DNA of 64,000 bases from the NCBI GenBank assembly GCA_964036275.1, contig OZ038436.1, positions 1,326,214-1,390,213 of the forward strand, written 5' to 3'. The position numbers were made by a program, and so were the translations under genes. Below the pieces are notes generated by a model, which was not told where the DNA came from, ran no database searches, and worked only from the letters and a program-made list of their open reading frames with translations. This document shows positions 26,101-36,976 of the stretch, piece by piece; within the stretch, counting starts at the first letter, position 1; each line of letters opens with the position of its first letter. The DNA comes from Litoditis marina. Lineage: Eukaryota; Nematoda; Chromadorea; Rhabditida; Rhabditidae.

Positions 26101-29100
26101 ACCTAAGGTTTTTCTCTGTTCTCTCCGCTGGTATTAAGGAATACAAAACAAGTTCTCATGTATTAATAAGAAAAGTAATAACTACACATAATTTTCAGTA
26201 TGAAACGGCGTAACCAGGTGGAATCGTGGGAAAAGAAACCGAGAAGAAAATCGAATGCCATGCAAATGAGCTACGATCCCAGTATTTCCGACGTCATAGA
26301 CAAGACGCCCGGTGACACGCCGTTACACCACAGGATATACACAGAAGAACTGGGGTAGGTCGGAGGATCGGATGTTTTATAGGGGTATTGAAACATTTCA
26401 ATCAAGGACCTACTAATACATAGAGAATTCAAAAGCCACAGGATATACACGGTAGAACTGGGGTAGGGCAGGGGATCGGATGTTTTATAGGGGTATTGAA
26501 ACATCTCAATCATGGACCTACTAATACATAGAAATTTGAATGGCAGGATATGCACAGAAGAACTGGGGTAGGTCCGAGGATCGGATGTTTTATAATGGTA
26601 TTGATACATTTGTCTGTTGGAAGCTGTACAGGCACTACGGCAGAAACATAAATCGTAATTTAATCTAAATTCACAGAAAAACTAGGGTAGGGCAGAGGAT
26701 CAGTAGTTTAGTTTGAATAATGTCTACAAAACATTACGAGTTACGGAGACACAAGGCTGAGTTTTACTTTCAACACACTTTTGAACACTAACTACGACAG
26801 GCTATCGGGATTCGATTTATAGAGATCATGAAACATTGGGCCCATGGAACTTTGGAATACAAGAAGTGACAAATTTGAGAACTGTGATGTCAAAATACAA
26901 TAAAATCACATTTCTCACCAAAGCGGTATGACAGCGGTGTTGTCGAACTTTGCTATAGTGTATGCCAAACTTATAAATTTCTGTCTCTGATTGGAATCGA
27001 ACCTGCGAGCAAAAAAGTGTTAGCAGGCCGCTAACCACGGCGCTATTAGAGTAGACAACTGGCCTGCTTTGGAATCGAAGACATGTGTGCGTACACAGCG
27101 GAAAGTGAGATATACAGTACCCTCCCGTCTTTCCGTTGGCGACCACTATAGCAATTTAGTAGCAACCTGATTGCAAAGATCCTTTACTGAAGGGCCACTA
27201 GGTTTCTACTAGTAAGCCTTGCTATAGAGCGTGTCAAATTCCTGAAATATTCGCCTCATGTAAGGATGTAAGACTCGAACCACGCACAAAAGTATGGAAA
27301 CTGCGGACGCTATCTACTATACCAACAAGGCTAATAGCAGCGCTGTCAACGAAATATAAATATGACCTTGCACAGCACAAAGTTAGATATACAGTATACC
27401 ACCACATTTATTTGAGCGATAACTATAGTAACGCTTTAGAAGCGCGTTCGTTACAAGGCGCCAAGTTTACATGTACAAATATTGAAAAGAGTTTCATATT
27501 AATTTTGGAGTTCCAGACCAAAACGAAGTATTTGGTCGTCTCCCTATATCGATTATCCTGAACCCGAGAAGATTCCACTCCCGGAGGAAGATTATGAACA
27601 TGAACCGCGGACATATTCACCCCTCGAATATTATTCAGGTATGAAACATTTGACTATGGGAAGTGAACAAATATGGGTTTATTGTTTGAAAGCCTAGATA
27701 ATAGAAAACCATAAGTTGTTCATTTGGCAGACCGGGTCAGTTCGTGTTCTTAAACACTTGAGCGAAATTTCTTGACTACTCTCCAGTTAAAGAAAATAAA
27801 AGTTATAACATTGTGTAATAGTATTGTCAGTAAGCAGTTTTTTGAACATCCACAAAGCATTCATAACAACTTTCAGACGCCCCTGAAGACTACCCAACAA
27901 ATAGGAGTAGTGTACAGCCATCCCCCAATGGAAGTATTGATCCGAATCGATTACACATTGATTCTCCTGAAGACAGGTTATTGATTAGGTTATATCACAT
28001 TTTCAAATTTTATATGTTCAAACTCGATTTTCTCCGGCCGTGCTTGTGATTAGTGAAAAAGTTGGAAAACATCAACTTCTAACACCTCAAAGCCAACTTT
28101 GTGAACATGTATGTTCTGTTAAAGGGGGACATAAAGGAATTTATATATCTAAGAGCTGCTGCTCGAGAGAAACTGATTAATACCTTTCTCTACTCACATT
28201 TACAAACCTAATTTGCATACGGTTCACATGATTTAGTCTGTTTTGGTGCGTGCAACGTTTTGTTTAGTTCAGGGTACCTAAACTTGCTTTCCATTCTGTA
28301 CTCCTTTAAACAATGTACGCCCCGGGGAAGCTATTGTTTGTTTCATTTCCAATAAGACCATGGCAGCGTGCCAACAAAACGTTGACAAAGAAATAACAGG
28401 TTTCTGGAAAAGATGTTTACCCACGTACTGTAACAAAGGTTACGCAGTAAAAAAAAACAAAAAAATTGCCGTCTCGAAATTCTTTTGGCACGTTGCCGAG
28501 ATCTCAGTGGGAATGGCAGAAACTATATCTCCTTTCAGATTATTTTTATTTCAAATTAAGTCAACAATTGATTACTACAGTTGTCCGTACGTTCCTATAA
28601 ACTATGAATGAAGCAGATGAGTGCGGTAAGAATGTATTGAGACAAACAAACGTGTATTCAACTTTGTAAATGTTGAACCACGAATTTTATCGATTAGTTT
28701 AGGTTGACGGATATTGTGGAAGAAAATAGTCAAAACGACTCGGATCCGAAACAACATTCGACCAGAGAAGAACAAATACCACCCATACACGTATGTTTTT
28801 ATAAATACAATATATCTAATCAATATGTTTCTATATGTAGTATTTGGAACTTTGTAGCTCAGAAGTTCTGATATAGCTATCAACACTATCAATTCTATGA
28901 AACTCAAGTACAAGATCTGAATGAGTGCAACGCAGAGTATGAAAGAGTAGTATCAAGACCTAAGAACTGAACTTATATTCGGTCCACTTTCTCATGAATC
29001 TCAGTGTAGCTTACACAAGTAAATTGAGAGGTAACACAGAAGGGTAAGGAAATTGCAAATTAGAATGTACAGTACTATGAAAGCAAACGAGTGGGATACA

Positions 29101-29493
29101 GAGTTACAAGGACTGTCCATGTTAGCACGCAGAGAATATGCTGTGAATGTACACATTTTATCGGATAGAACTACTCGAACATCTTTTCAATCAACCAGGC
29201 TTTTAAATATTCTCAGTGATTCATTTGAATGCGAGACTGTGGCTGAAAAAAATGTATTATTTGTAACAAACAACTTTTTTCATGTAAATAGGATGTTTTG
29301 AACTATTGGAGGAGTTGGAAGCAATCCTGAGAGAAACTGATAGAATGGCAATGAAACATTCAAGTGATCTATGTTTCAGCCCCTTCTGCAGTCTACTTTG
29401 AGTGGCGAGGGGGAGGATATTTCCCAGTTGACCGACTCTGCCAGTGAACCGCAACTTCTTTTCAGAGGGAACGAAAAGTTCACGACTTTATGA
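8124..29493 (+). CDS. DEG/ENaC sodium channel subunit, UNC-8/degenerin-like
   Basis: Amiloride-sensitive-type cation channel subunit of the plasma membrane. The 29 coding exons chain in phase to 1,069 aa: 8124-8209, 10024-10091, 11309-11426, 11789-11956, 12198-12324, 13881-13960, 14612-14733, 15159-15259, 16046-16144, 16514-16688, 17258-17388, 17570-17665, 18518-18589, 18762-18877, 19670-19762, 20468-20549, 21130-21252, 22020-22118, 22588-22677, 23243-23362, 23875-24030, 24573-24649, 25181-25272, 25680-25806, 26199-26354, 27517-27638, 27877-27988, 28703-28790, 29380-29493. The cytosolic N-terminus ends in ANMDGVRHLK. TM1 (about 95-115) is followed by FPTVAVCN. The extracellular Cys-rich core shows CTWPNGTNCKLSDF, HGLRLLLNVESYE, ILIYNQTHVP, VCNCSLRRAYNP and GCLPPCQVIDY. 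TM2 (about 836-857) contains the selectivity-filter triplet Gly-Ala-Ser in GLFLGASLLTIIEI. A long Pro/Glu/Ser-rich cytosolic tail follows. A loop of about 400 residues, including an acidic run, separates GCLPPC from TM2. ATG 8124 lies 21 bases inside an exon with a TTTCAG acceptor, so a 5' exon or trans-splice site is implied. Family certain; UNC-8 orthology is inferred. Confidence 0.9.
12577..13134. mobile_element. Fold-back transposon F1, older copy (about 558 bp)
   Basis: A left arm at about 12577-12715 and a right arm at about 13015-13134 are reverse complements over more than 110 bp. Shared blocks include TAGCTTTTGAGATGAAGCTG and GAGGGAAATGAAAAATCTAA. The centre (12789-12924) is a copy of the CACGTG MITE. 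The arms show several mismatches. A much better preserved copy lies at 37362-37943. It sits inside an intron of the channel gene. Confidence 0.85.
13247..13316 (+). tRNA. tRNA-like sequence, probably a pseudogene
   Basis: It contains a textbook internal promoter pair: A box TGGCCGAGTGG at about 13254 and B box GGTTCGAATCC at about 13297. Spacing resembles tRNA-Ser or tRNA-Leu. The acceptor stem does not pair, and the anticodon arm is only CTCT/AGAG around a 4-base loop. I therefore do not assign an amino acid. It may be a decayed tRNA or a tRNA-derived element head. Confidence 0.4.
14390..14555. repeat. CGAAAACT/CGAACTCG minisatellite
   Basis: Irregular short units of CTCGAAAA and TCGAACTCGGAA repeat through the intron just upstream of the exon at 14612. 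A plus-strand open frame through it is an artefact of the repeat. Confidence 0.75.
22127..22254. mobile_element. GGACGAT-TIR MITE, copy 1
   Basis: It begins 8 bases after the donor of the channel exon ending at 22118 and ends GATTGGACTACATCATCGTC plus CTCCTTAAAG. The left end carries a diverged reverse complement ending AGTGGACCAATCC. The internal GGTTTAAAGGACTGGGACGT block is shared with the copies at 44249 and 52243. Confidence 0.65.
26329..26640. repeat. 108-bp tandem triplication spanning an exon end and its splice donor
   Basis: The unit begins CACAGGATATACACAGAAGA, runs through ACTGGGGTAGG (the last codons and donor of channel exon 25) and then GGATCGGATGTTTTATAG and TATTGAAACAT. It is present at 26329, 26437 and in shortened form at about 26544. 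All three copies retain the GGGGTAGG donor context. Splicing at the first copy (exon end 26354) joins 27517 in phase. Confidence 0.85.
26949..27160 (-). mobile_element. TIR element with tRNA-like core, copy 1
   Basis: Read on the minus strand it starts TTGCTATAGTGGTCGCCAAC and ends GGCATACACTATAGCAA, an imperfect terminal inverted repeat of about 20 bp. In between lie TAGCGCCGTGGTTAGCGGC (A-box-like) and, after TTTTTTGCTCGC, the B box AGGTTCGATTCC. It lies in the intron between channel exons 26354 and 27517. There is no coding potential. Confidence 0.7.
27215..27437 (-). mobile_element. TIR element with tRNA-like core, copy 2
   Basis: Same orientation as its neighbour about 60 bp away. On the minus strand it starts GTTACTATAGTTATCGCTCA and ends GACACGCTCTATAGCAAGG. 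The core reads TTGGTATAGTAGATAGCGTC, then TACTTTTGTGCG and B box TGGTTCGAGTCTT. It is more diverged than copy 1 but keeps the same order of blocks. Confidence 0.65.
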
Positions 29494-30361
29494 GATTTCG
29501 GTTGTGAAGAAATGAAGATATGAACAATTTTCCTTCGTTTTACTGGCTTTCGGTTCCGTTTCCAATTTGAAGACCGTTTGTGCACGGAAAAAAGAGATCA
29601 CGAGTAATTTCAGAGATATGTAATAAAGTCCGACGTTGGTCGACATAGTGTCGCTCATATTTACGTGAGTTAAATTGAACGAAGTACATGTTCAGTAATG
29701 CGATATAAAGGTATTGAAACTGCTCCACCTTGGCGAAAAATAGATATAGACTGATTTTTTGAACATTAATAAAGTACTCGCGATTCAACTAATCATAACT
29801 GGATACTAGAAGATTTCTTGAATATTGTCATTGTGTTTTATTATATTTGGACTATGCTACACATCGATTTTCGGGCTCAATCTTATGAGGCAGCGTACAC
29901 ATTGTAATTGCCTGAGCTCTGCCGTGTTGACATATTCCACGTGACTGTACACCTAACGCTTTCTTCTTCACTCATGTACGAAAAATAAAACAAATAAAGA
30001 TTCAGATTGGAACGCGATAGCCGAGTTAAACTTTAGAGTTGTTCGTTCATTAGTTCATTGAAACACAAAACTTAGTATTGTTGTGCGCTTCAATGTTTCA
30101 ATCAGCTGATATACCATCAAAGGTGTAAAGGATATCAGTGGACATCTGTAATCAATGTTTCAGTATTACTCATTGTGTGGAGTAAAAGATCTAGTTCTCT
30201 TTCACCATTTTTCACAAAATATTCCCATAACGATCTAGTTATCTGTATTTTTTGCAGGGTCAATTTATGTTGACCTTATCTAATAATAGTGTTATCGCAA
30301 GCATACAAGCTCAACTGTGCTTATGCGCTTCTTCTAATCAATAGTTCGTTTGATGATAAAA
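29494..30361. other. Spacer between channel and lectin genes
   Basis: The 868-bp tandem spacer holds the channel 3' UTR and presumably the lectin promoter. Two sense-strand AATGTTTCA motifs lie at 30093 and 30153, and a fragment of the CACGTG repeat lies near 29945. No coding exon is seen. Confidence 0.5.
29768..29773 (+). terminator. Candidate poly(A) signal, channel gene
   Basis: AATAAA 275 bases after the channel stop codon, with no further coding exon between. It is the first canonical hexamer downstream on this strand that I saw. Confidence 0.45.
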
Positions 30362-33300
30362 ATGCTGATTGTTAGTTATCTATTATTTATTCCATATATA
30401 TTGGCAAACTGTAACGTGGAAACCGCATGCAGTCAACTATTCAACAGGTGAGAACACATTGAAAAATCAACATGTTTTTATAATGGGATGTTTGTGAATT
30501 TATTCGGTAAAACTACTTACAAGCGGGACATGAGCAATTGAATTTTGAATAACCAGAGCCATTTCATGCTGGATGTAAAAAATGTAAACAACATGCAATA
30601 TAATCGAATGCATATTGTTTAGCGTACTAAAATAATTAGAATATTAATCATTATCGTATAAAAAATTTATTTTGTAGATGTTATACGTTCGTGGCCACAC
30701 ACACCAATTTTGTGGAAGCGCAGCAGAATTGCGTGAATTTGGGTGGCAACTTAACGTCAATTCAAAGCAAATCAGAGGATTCTTCTATTCGAAGTTAGTT
30801 TTTTTGCGATTAAATTCCGCGAAACAGGTCCCGGTAATGTCCCGGCCTTTTGCGGTAAACGTATAGGTTTGAGGATTAACTTCTGAGATAAAATTCGTCT
30901 TTCTCAGTTTGAAAACGTGTTTTGTCGTTATGTGACTATATTTCTCTATTTTCGTATTTCAACTACTAATTTTTTTCCATTCCGTTTAATCTTCTTACTT
31001 AAAGGTGTTCAACAAAAACCGCTATTGAATAGAGTAGCTAAACACAGATGCACATTCATGCTCGCTATAACAATATTAATCGATAAGAGTTAATCACATC
31101 CCTCACGAAAAAAAAGTTTATAAACCTAAGGTTTGCAGGCGTTAATTAAATGAACTTCTTATCTACAATGAAACGGTACAACTAGTATCACATTTTTCTG
31201 AATAGTTAATGAAACATTCAAGAGACGTATTTTTGTGAATCGTCCTTAAATCTTGAAAAAACTATCATTCATGCATACGATTGAGCACCTTTGTTAGAAT
31301 ACTTTCAAGAGAAGTGCATGCCTCCATAACAGAACATTTGCTATGAAATTAAAATTTTTACATAAGTTTTCAAAGATTTTATGTAGAGGAGGGCATTCAT
31401 AAAATCAGTAGGTTCCAAAGTATGTGAGAACTATTTAAAACGTCTGTCCAAACGCATAAGATCGTGAATGCAGATCTTGTTTGAATGAAATGTTTTTTTC
31501 CACTTATTTTCTAGTTTCACGCATTCAGTTCTGAAAGTAAATGAGACAAATTGAAACGTACTTAATTGATTGACTGAAACGCTTGAGCGATCTCTTTCGA
31601 CAAACGTTTGTGAAATAGAAAACCTCGCGGAACTCATAATCTTTCAACTATTTTGTTAAAAAATTCATAGAACTAAACTTTTTACACTTCCAACTTGTTT
31701 TTCCCTCTATTATATAACCACATTTATGGAATATAAAAAAAGTTTTCAATTCAGCTTTGGCTTCGTCTCTTTTCACCGATGGGTCGATCGACTTTTGGAT
31801 CGGCGCATTTTCGGGAAAAATCTGGAGATGGTTGGACGATTCTGGATGGGATTACGACAATTGGTTTCCTTTCGGTCAGAGTTGAAACATTCAACTGAAG
31901 GAAAACATACTGATTAATTGGAAAACTCGTTAAACTCATTTGAAAAGCTAGAACTTCTCTCGAACAATAAATGTAAATACATTTAGAACTGTAAAATTTC
32001 GTTCGGTTCCAATGTGTGAGACTAGTTTGAGTAGGGGAATCGGAAAAAAAAACGTCTCCAATCACTTTGAAAGACATATTAGGAACATGTAGTTCGGAAT
32101 CAACTGAGATGCAACATGTAGCGATTGCACATTTTTTCTTTCAAACATTTTTTCATAGGAACTTTTTTTTCTAAGCACGAAAAAGCACTGTTAAAACAAA
32201 GATACTCCTGATCGTTCAGCTGTATCCTTTCTCCATAAGTTTGATAAGTTATTTGACAAAGTGCCCCAATTCTGATGTTCCTTTTTGCTCTAACTTCTAT
32301 GTGTACACTCCGCTTAAACTTACGTTCTAGTCACAAATATATAATTTACAGTTGAACCAAGATCGGAAGGTGGAGCGGCAACTTTGTTAACATCAGGATA
32401 CTGGAGGTTAGTTTCCGTCAACCTACGTTTTTAAGACTTTTTTCAAGAAAAAACTTTTTGTGTTGATTTGAAGGAATTGTAGTCGTTGCCGACGGAAAGG
32501 CGGAAAAGTACTCTATATCTCAATCTCCGCTGCGTACTCGTACAAACACATTTTCTCGATTCCAAAGGTTGTCGGTTAAGTATTCTCGTAGCGTAGTGAC
32601 TAGCGCCCAGCTACGAAACTTTTGCTCACAGGTTTGATTCCGGCGCGATACAAACATGTATAATTTGGCACCATCTATAGGACAGAAAACAAGCAAGATT
32701 TCGTTTGGTTTATTCAGACATAATTGCATTGGTTGACGATTGGAGCACAGATTTATTCGATTATATAACATTCTACTAGAACGTTCTGAAGAAGGCAATA
32801 TTCCACTCGGATCACGCCGTCTTATAAATGTTGCGTGAAAAACGGAAGTGTAGAACTCAAATGCACATCACATGTCGCCAACAAACGAATCAATATATAT
32901 TCGTTCCCGTTCTTATTGTTAACGTTTATAAAAATGTTTTTTATATTCCTTCATTTGTACATCATAATTTGTATAATTAGGTCCTCCAACTCTTCTGATC
33001 TGAAACCCTACGTTTGTGTTGTACCATATAACCCAATATCTACTTGGAGTGGGTCGACTACATGTAAACCTTGTTCCACGAAACAACAACCAACTATATG
33101 TGAGTGTTTGAAAATGCTAATTCTGTGTTTTTAAATGTATGTGTTTGTTAATGTAAATTTGGTGTAAAAAAACTGAATGTGACTGTTTGTTAGTCCAAAT
33201 TTTCAACATTTCGTATAGTCTTCTAGCCACTATGAGCGCAGCATAGTTATTTTTTATAATTAAGATACTTCAAGTTTTGGATAAATTCAAGGATTAAAAG

Positions 33301-36300
33301 AAGACTAAATGAAATTGTTAGTGTCAGTTTGGAAAATTAATAATGTCATTAAACTACTTTCTTTTAGTGACGGGTGACGTGATCATTGTTTTTGGAATGA
33401 TTGAAACAAAACAAATGAGAACACCTGTAACGTTCATCTTTCAATTTGACAATCAAATTGGGGTATGTCTTCAAATCAAAAAGGATTCGTCTCATCTATC
33501 CCATTACAGATAAATGTGACAGTACTTGGACGTTTTTCGAAGCCACTAACGCGTGCTACAAGGTCAGTCCAATGTTTGATATTGAATACTAAGAATGAGT
33601 TTGTACTAGTAGGTAAATTGTAGCACCTCTCTCTATTCTCTAATGTTTCCATACTACAATGTATTATTTTATTTGATGAGAGTTGAGATATATAGAGAAT
33701 AGAATAGAATGTGTATTCGCGATTGAGCACGTGTCTTTCCACAATGGTATATGTATAAACAGTTTAAAATATTGTTATTTCTAGTACATTTTCAGGTTAT
33801 TAGTGCTGGGGATTACACGAACAGTGAACAGCGTTGCGCCGAGGTCGGAGCTCATTTGACTTCGATTCACAGCGAGGAGGAGAACAAATTCGTGGCAGGT
33901 TCGTTGGATATTTCTCGGTTTTCCAACAACTGGTGAAAAAAGGAAACAGTACAAAAATGTGAAGAAAACAGTTGAAATAAGTATAAAATAATGAAGGTCT
34001 GCTGGAAAAAGATAAATTGGGACAGATTGGAATACTCGAAGGTTGCAAATTTCCCAATTTCTGACAGTTTTGGTCAGAGAAACAAATCGCTCAAAACTAT
34101 AAAACTGAAATGTTGGAAGTAAACTCTAAACAATCAGGTTTGGCAACAAGTAGTCTACCTACGGCTGATGCGAAAACAAGCTACAGTAGGATAGGATACA
34201 TTATTTGCTACGGAATCAGATTATTTCCTGTTAGAACAAACGATTCATAAAACAAATTGATTGTTCGCTTGGCTCTTTAATCAGAGATGACAGAAAACGC
34301 GATGTGACTATATCACTGCAGTGTTTCAAGGTGATTACGTAATAGTTCATAGCTGGAATATTGTTGATTTGATTTTCAATTCCGCACGACCAGTGGAAAA
34401 GTATTGAGTAATGAGAAAAAGAGTGTAAACGACGGAAGGTAAGATGGTGAGAGTGAACTGAATGGAACTTGAAAAATAAGATTAGTAGTTTAATGGGAAA
34501 TGAGAAATATTATCTCGCGATTCTGATGAGTTCAAGATATTTTGGTTTTCTACCAAAAACCACTAACAAACACAGCAAACAAACATTTGAGTCTAATTAA
34601 CCAGGACAATTTCAATCATGACTCTAACTTAACATTTCTATCTCAACCCCACTTGTACTAGTTATTCAATTTGGTTATTCAAAGTTAATACTTTCATTTT
34701 GTAGAAAACTTCAGCTAGGTGGCTGGTATTGTCAATCAGGAGCGACTGAAAATAAATATCTTTAGTGAAAAAGTGTGAACGTTGAATAACAGAATTTCCT
34801 TTCACTGGAATGTTCCGATGAAACTATATAGCCATCGAATTTGTCTAGGTAGTTGATTGTTGTACTACATACTCTGAAGCCTGAACGCTAGTAGATACGC
34901 GAGGAAAAAAACCCAATATTGATATCAACTAGGGAATCTACTAGCGTTTCGGGTTACGGTAGCTGAAGTATTGACGCGGCCCACGGTTATTCTCAATTTC
35001 TCTTATTGGATATTGGAAACTTAATAAAGTAAGCTTTTATCAAAAATAAGTAGTTAAACTAAATACTTTTGTAATAGTTTAGTTTGAAATTTATTGTCAT
35101 ATGTCACAACTGATGTTGATTAAGCAATGGCTGAACGCGATTTGTTGGTTTGCCGTTTCTGGAACACGACTGCGTTATAAACGCCAGTGTGTCGTATCTA
35201 GTACAGGTTACGCGAATGCCGCAAGCGTGGGAATATACCATATAGCCGCGTGAATACCGTAAGACCTTCGAAAACTACTAGATTATTTTTCAGAGCTAGC
35301 GTATCTACTAGCGTTCAGGCTTCAGAGATCGTATCATGGTGTTCTCTCATCTTCTTGCTTCATGTACTTTTTGAACGAGGAGGAGCCAAGATTCAGAGCG
35401 CAAAGAAACAATGTTAGAATTAACGTGAAGTTGAGGTTCAAAATTAGTATTTGCATTAAATTTTTCGCGGTTGTCGATTCGAGCCACTTGTTCTTTCTGA
35501 ATCAACCTCATTTTATTTATAAACTTCTTTTTAGATCTGACGAGCACAGGCTACAATGTTGATAACTATGATGAGATGACTTGGATTGGACTGACGAGAG
35601 ATGCAAATAGTACAACTGGTTGGAAATGGGAGGATGGCTCAGAGGTTGGTAATGGTTCTGTCAAACCGTTGTGGACAGCCTACGGTCAACTCGATAGGGG
35701 GCGGGGTTTGGCGAGCGGCCAGTTCGTCTGTGTATCTTTGATCTACACACTGTATCTTTGATCTACGCATTCAGTAATCAACGATCGCTCGCCCCGCATG
35801 GCTCATACAATCGAGTCTTTTGCTGTCTTTCCGGCGACTGTAATAAAGGACCAATACAATATATAAGAATTAGAACACTTATGATAAACAAGTAGGGGCG
35901 AACGTTTCAAACTAGGGCCCATACCGCCCTAGGTAACAGTGTTTGCTAGTACAAAACGAAGTATATAAATGGAATAACATTATTTCTCTTCTCTTCTTAG
36001 AATTGAATAATATCGCTTCATTCGCTATACTTTTCTTTCGAATATAACAGCAACTGTTCTACCTTTTTGCGACATTCGAGTGGGCTAATAATTTCTCAAT
36101 GAAATCATTGTTCATGTTTTTGCAGGTGACATACTCAAAATGGGCTGATTTTCAACCAGATGACAGTGGAAGTCATGAAAACTGTGTTCAGGTAAATAAC
36201 GCTTCCTCGCGGTTGAACGTTTCAATTCTGACCTGATAATCCGATCGATATGATCACTTTTCTACACATAACAGGTGACCATGTATCTAGATTGTAGTTA

Positions 36301-36605
36301 GATCAGTATACACAACTGAAGGGATTCTAGAGAAGTTCCCAGTAAATGCACTCATATACACTCAAAACAAACTTGAATCTTGTGCGAAACAACTTGGACT
36401 ACATAACGCCGCGACTATAACATGAAAAGTCAAAATATTCTTTCTTCGAATAAATGATGCAGAATAAAAAACGAATATTATACTTTCCGTTCAGATATAC
36501 TCGGACAATTTGACTCGCCTTGAAAGAACTGGGATGTTCGGATGGAACGATTTGGCATGTAATCAGTCCATGAGAAGAGCTGTTTGTAAAAAATCAATAA
36601 GTTGA
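30362..36605 (+). CDS. Secreted protein with two C-type lectin domains
   Basis: Ten exons in phase give 314 aa: 30362-30447, 30678-30793, 31755-31880, 32352-32406, 32981-33099, 33510-33562, 33796-33898, 35535-35644, 36126-36191, 36495-36605. The N-terminus MLIVSYLLFIPYILA is a signal peptide. CTLD1 (about 23-155) shows CYTFVATHTNFVEAQQNC, GGNLTSIQS, FWIGA and WDYDNW. The usual Cys of the long-loop region is replaced in GGAATLLTSGYW, and no QPD/EPN or WND motif is seen. CTLD2 (about 168-314) shows CDSTWTFFEATNACYK, GAHLTSIHSEEEN, WIGLTR, then QPD at about 266-268 and WND at 295-297. These are the two halves of Ca-binding site 2, and QPD in this family is associated with galactose-type sugars. 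Nematode clec genes often act in immunity or the cuticle and mucosa. The specific ligand is unknown. The ATG follows a short A-rich leader and is the only start in frame with the signal peptide. Confidence 0.9.
32463..32690 (+). mobile_element. TIR element with tRNA-like core, copy 3
   Basis: It lies in a lectin-gene intron, plus orientation. It starts GGAATTGTAGTCGTTGCCGA, shares CTCGATTCCAAAG with copy 1, has GTAGCGTAGTGACTAGCGCC (A-box-like), TTTTGCTCAC and B box AGGTTTGATTCC, and ends AATTTGGCACCATCTATAGG. The terminal repeats are more decayed than in copy 1. Confidence 0.65.
34873..35326. mobile_element. 454-bp transposon with perfect 28-bp terminal inverted repeats
   Basis: Left end TCTGAAGCCTGAACGCTAGT plus AGATACGC (34873-34900) is the exact reverse complement of 35299-35326. 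A subterminal GAATCTACTAGCGTTTCGGG repeats part of the end. The interior has no coding frame of note. It is inserted in the large lectin intron between 33898 and 35535, so it is a non-autonomous DNA transposon. Perfect ends suggest recent activity. Confidence 0.85.
35662..35828. mobile_element. GC-rich fold-back element M3, copy 1
   Basis: CAAACCGTTGTGGACAGCC at the left, TTTGGCGAGCGGCCAG and CGATCGCTCGCCCCGCATG in the middle, and CAATCGAGTC ... GCTGTCTTT at the right. GACAGC...CTCGAT and ATCGAG...GCTGTC form terminal inverted repeats, and the GCGAGCG/CGCTCGC blocks form an inner stem. It starts 18 bases after the donor of lectin exon 35535-35644. A second copy is at 51462. Confidence 0.75.
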
Positions 36606-36716
36606 TGAGAATAGTTAATTCAATGTTTTATGTTCTCTTATGTAGGTTTTTCTCCTTTTTCAAAGTATACGATGCAAGGAATTCTCAGGTGAATGTTTCA
36701 TGCAGTGTACTTATAT

Positions 36717-36722
36717 AATAAA
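36717..36722 (+). terminator. Candidate poly(A) signal, lectin gene
   Basis: AATAAA 112 bases after the lectin stop codon, in a short AT-rich 3' region before the convergent kinase gene. Confidence 0.55.
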
Positions 36723-36895
36723 ACGCCACTGTCAAAAGTAATTATTGAACATTATTTATGTTATTTTCTAAACTGTACCTTGTAGGTTTTGTCATAGAAA
36801 AGGAATTTGCCTGAGTGATTTATGAATATAAGTAATTTTTATGACTTCTTTCCGATATTTTACAAGTTCTGACTTTACTTTTCTATTCCATCTAT

Positions 36896-36898
<3 letters not shown>

Positions 36899-36974
<76 letters not shown>
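36899..36974. repeat. (TA)n microsatellite, about 76 bp
   Basis: An uninterrupted run of TA dinucleotides in the 3' intergenic region. The open frame across it encodes only alternating Ile-Tyr and is not a gene. Confidence 0.97.

Positions 36975-36976
<2 letters not shown>

Noticed and set aside
26271..26609. Minus-strand 112-codon open frame
   Set aside because: It runs antisense through the 108-bp triplication, so its internal repeats reflect the DNA repeat rather than a protein.
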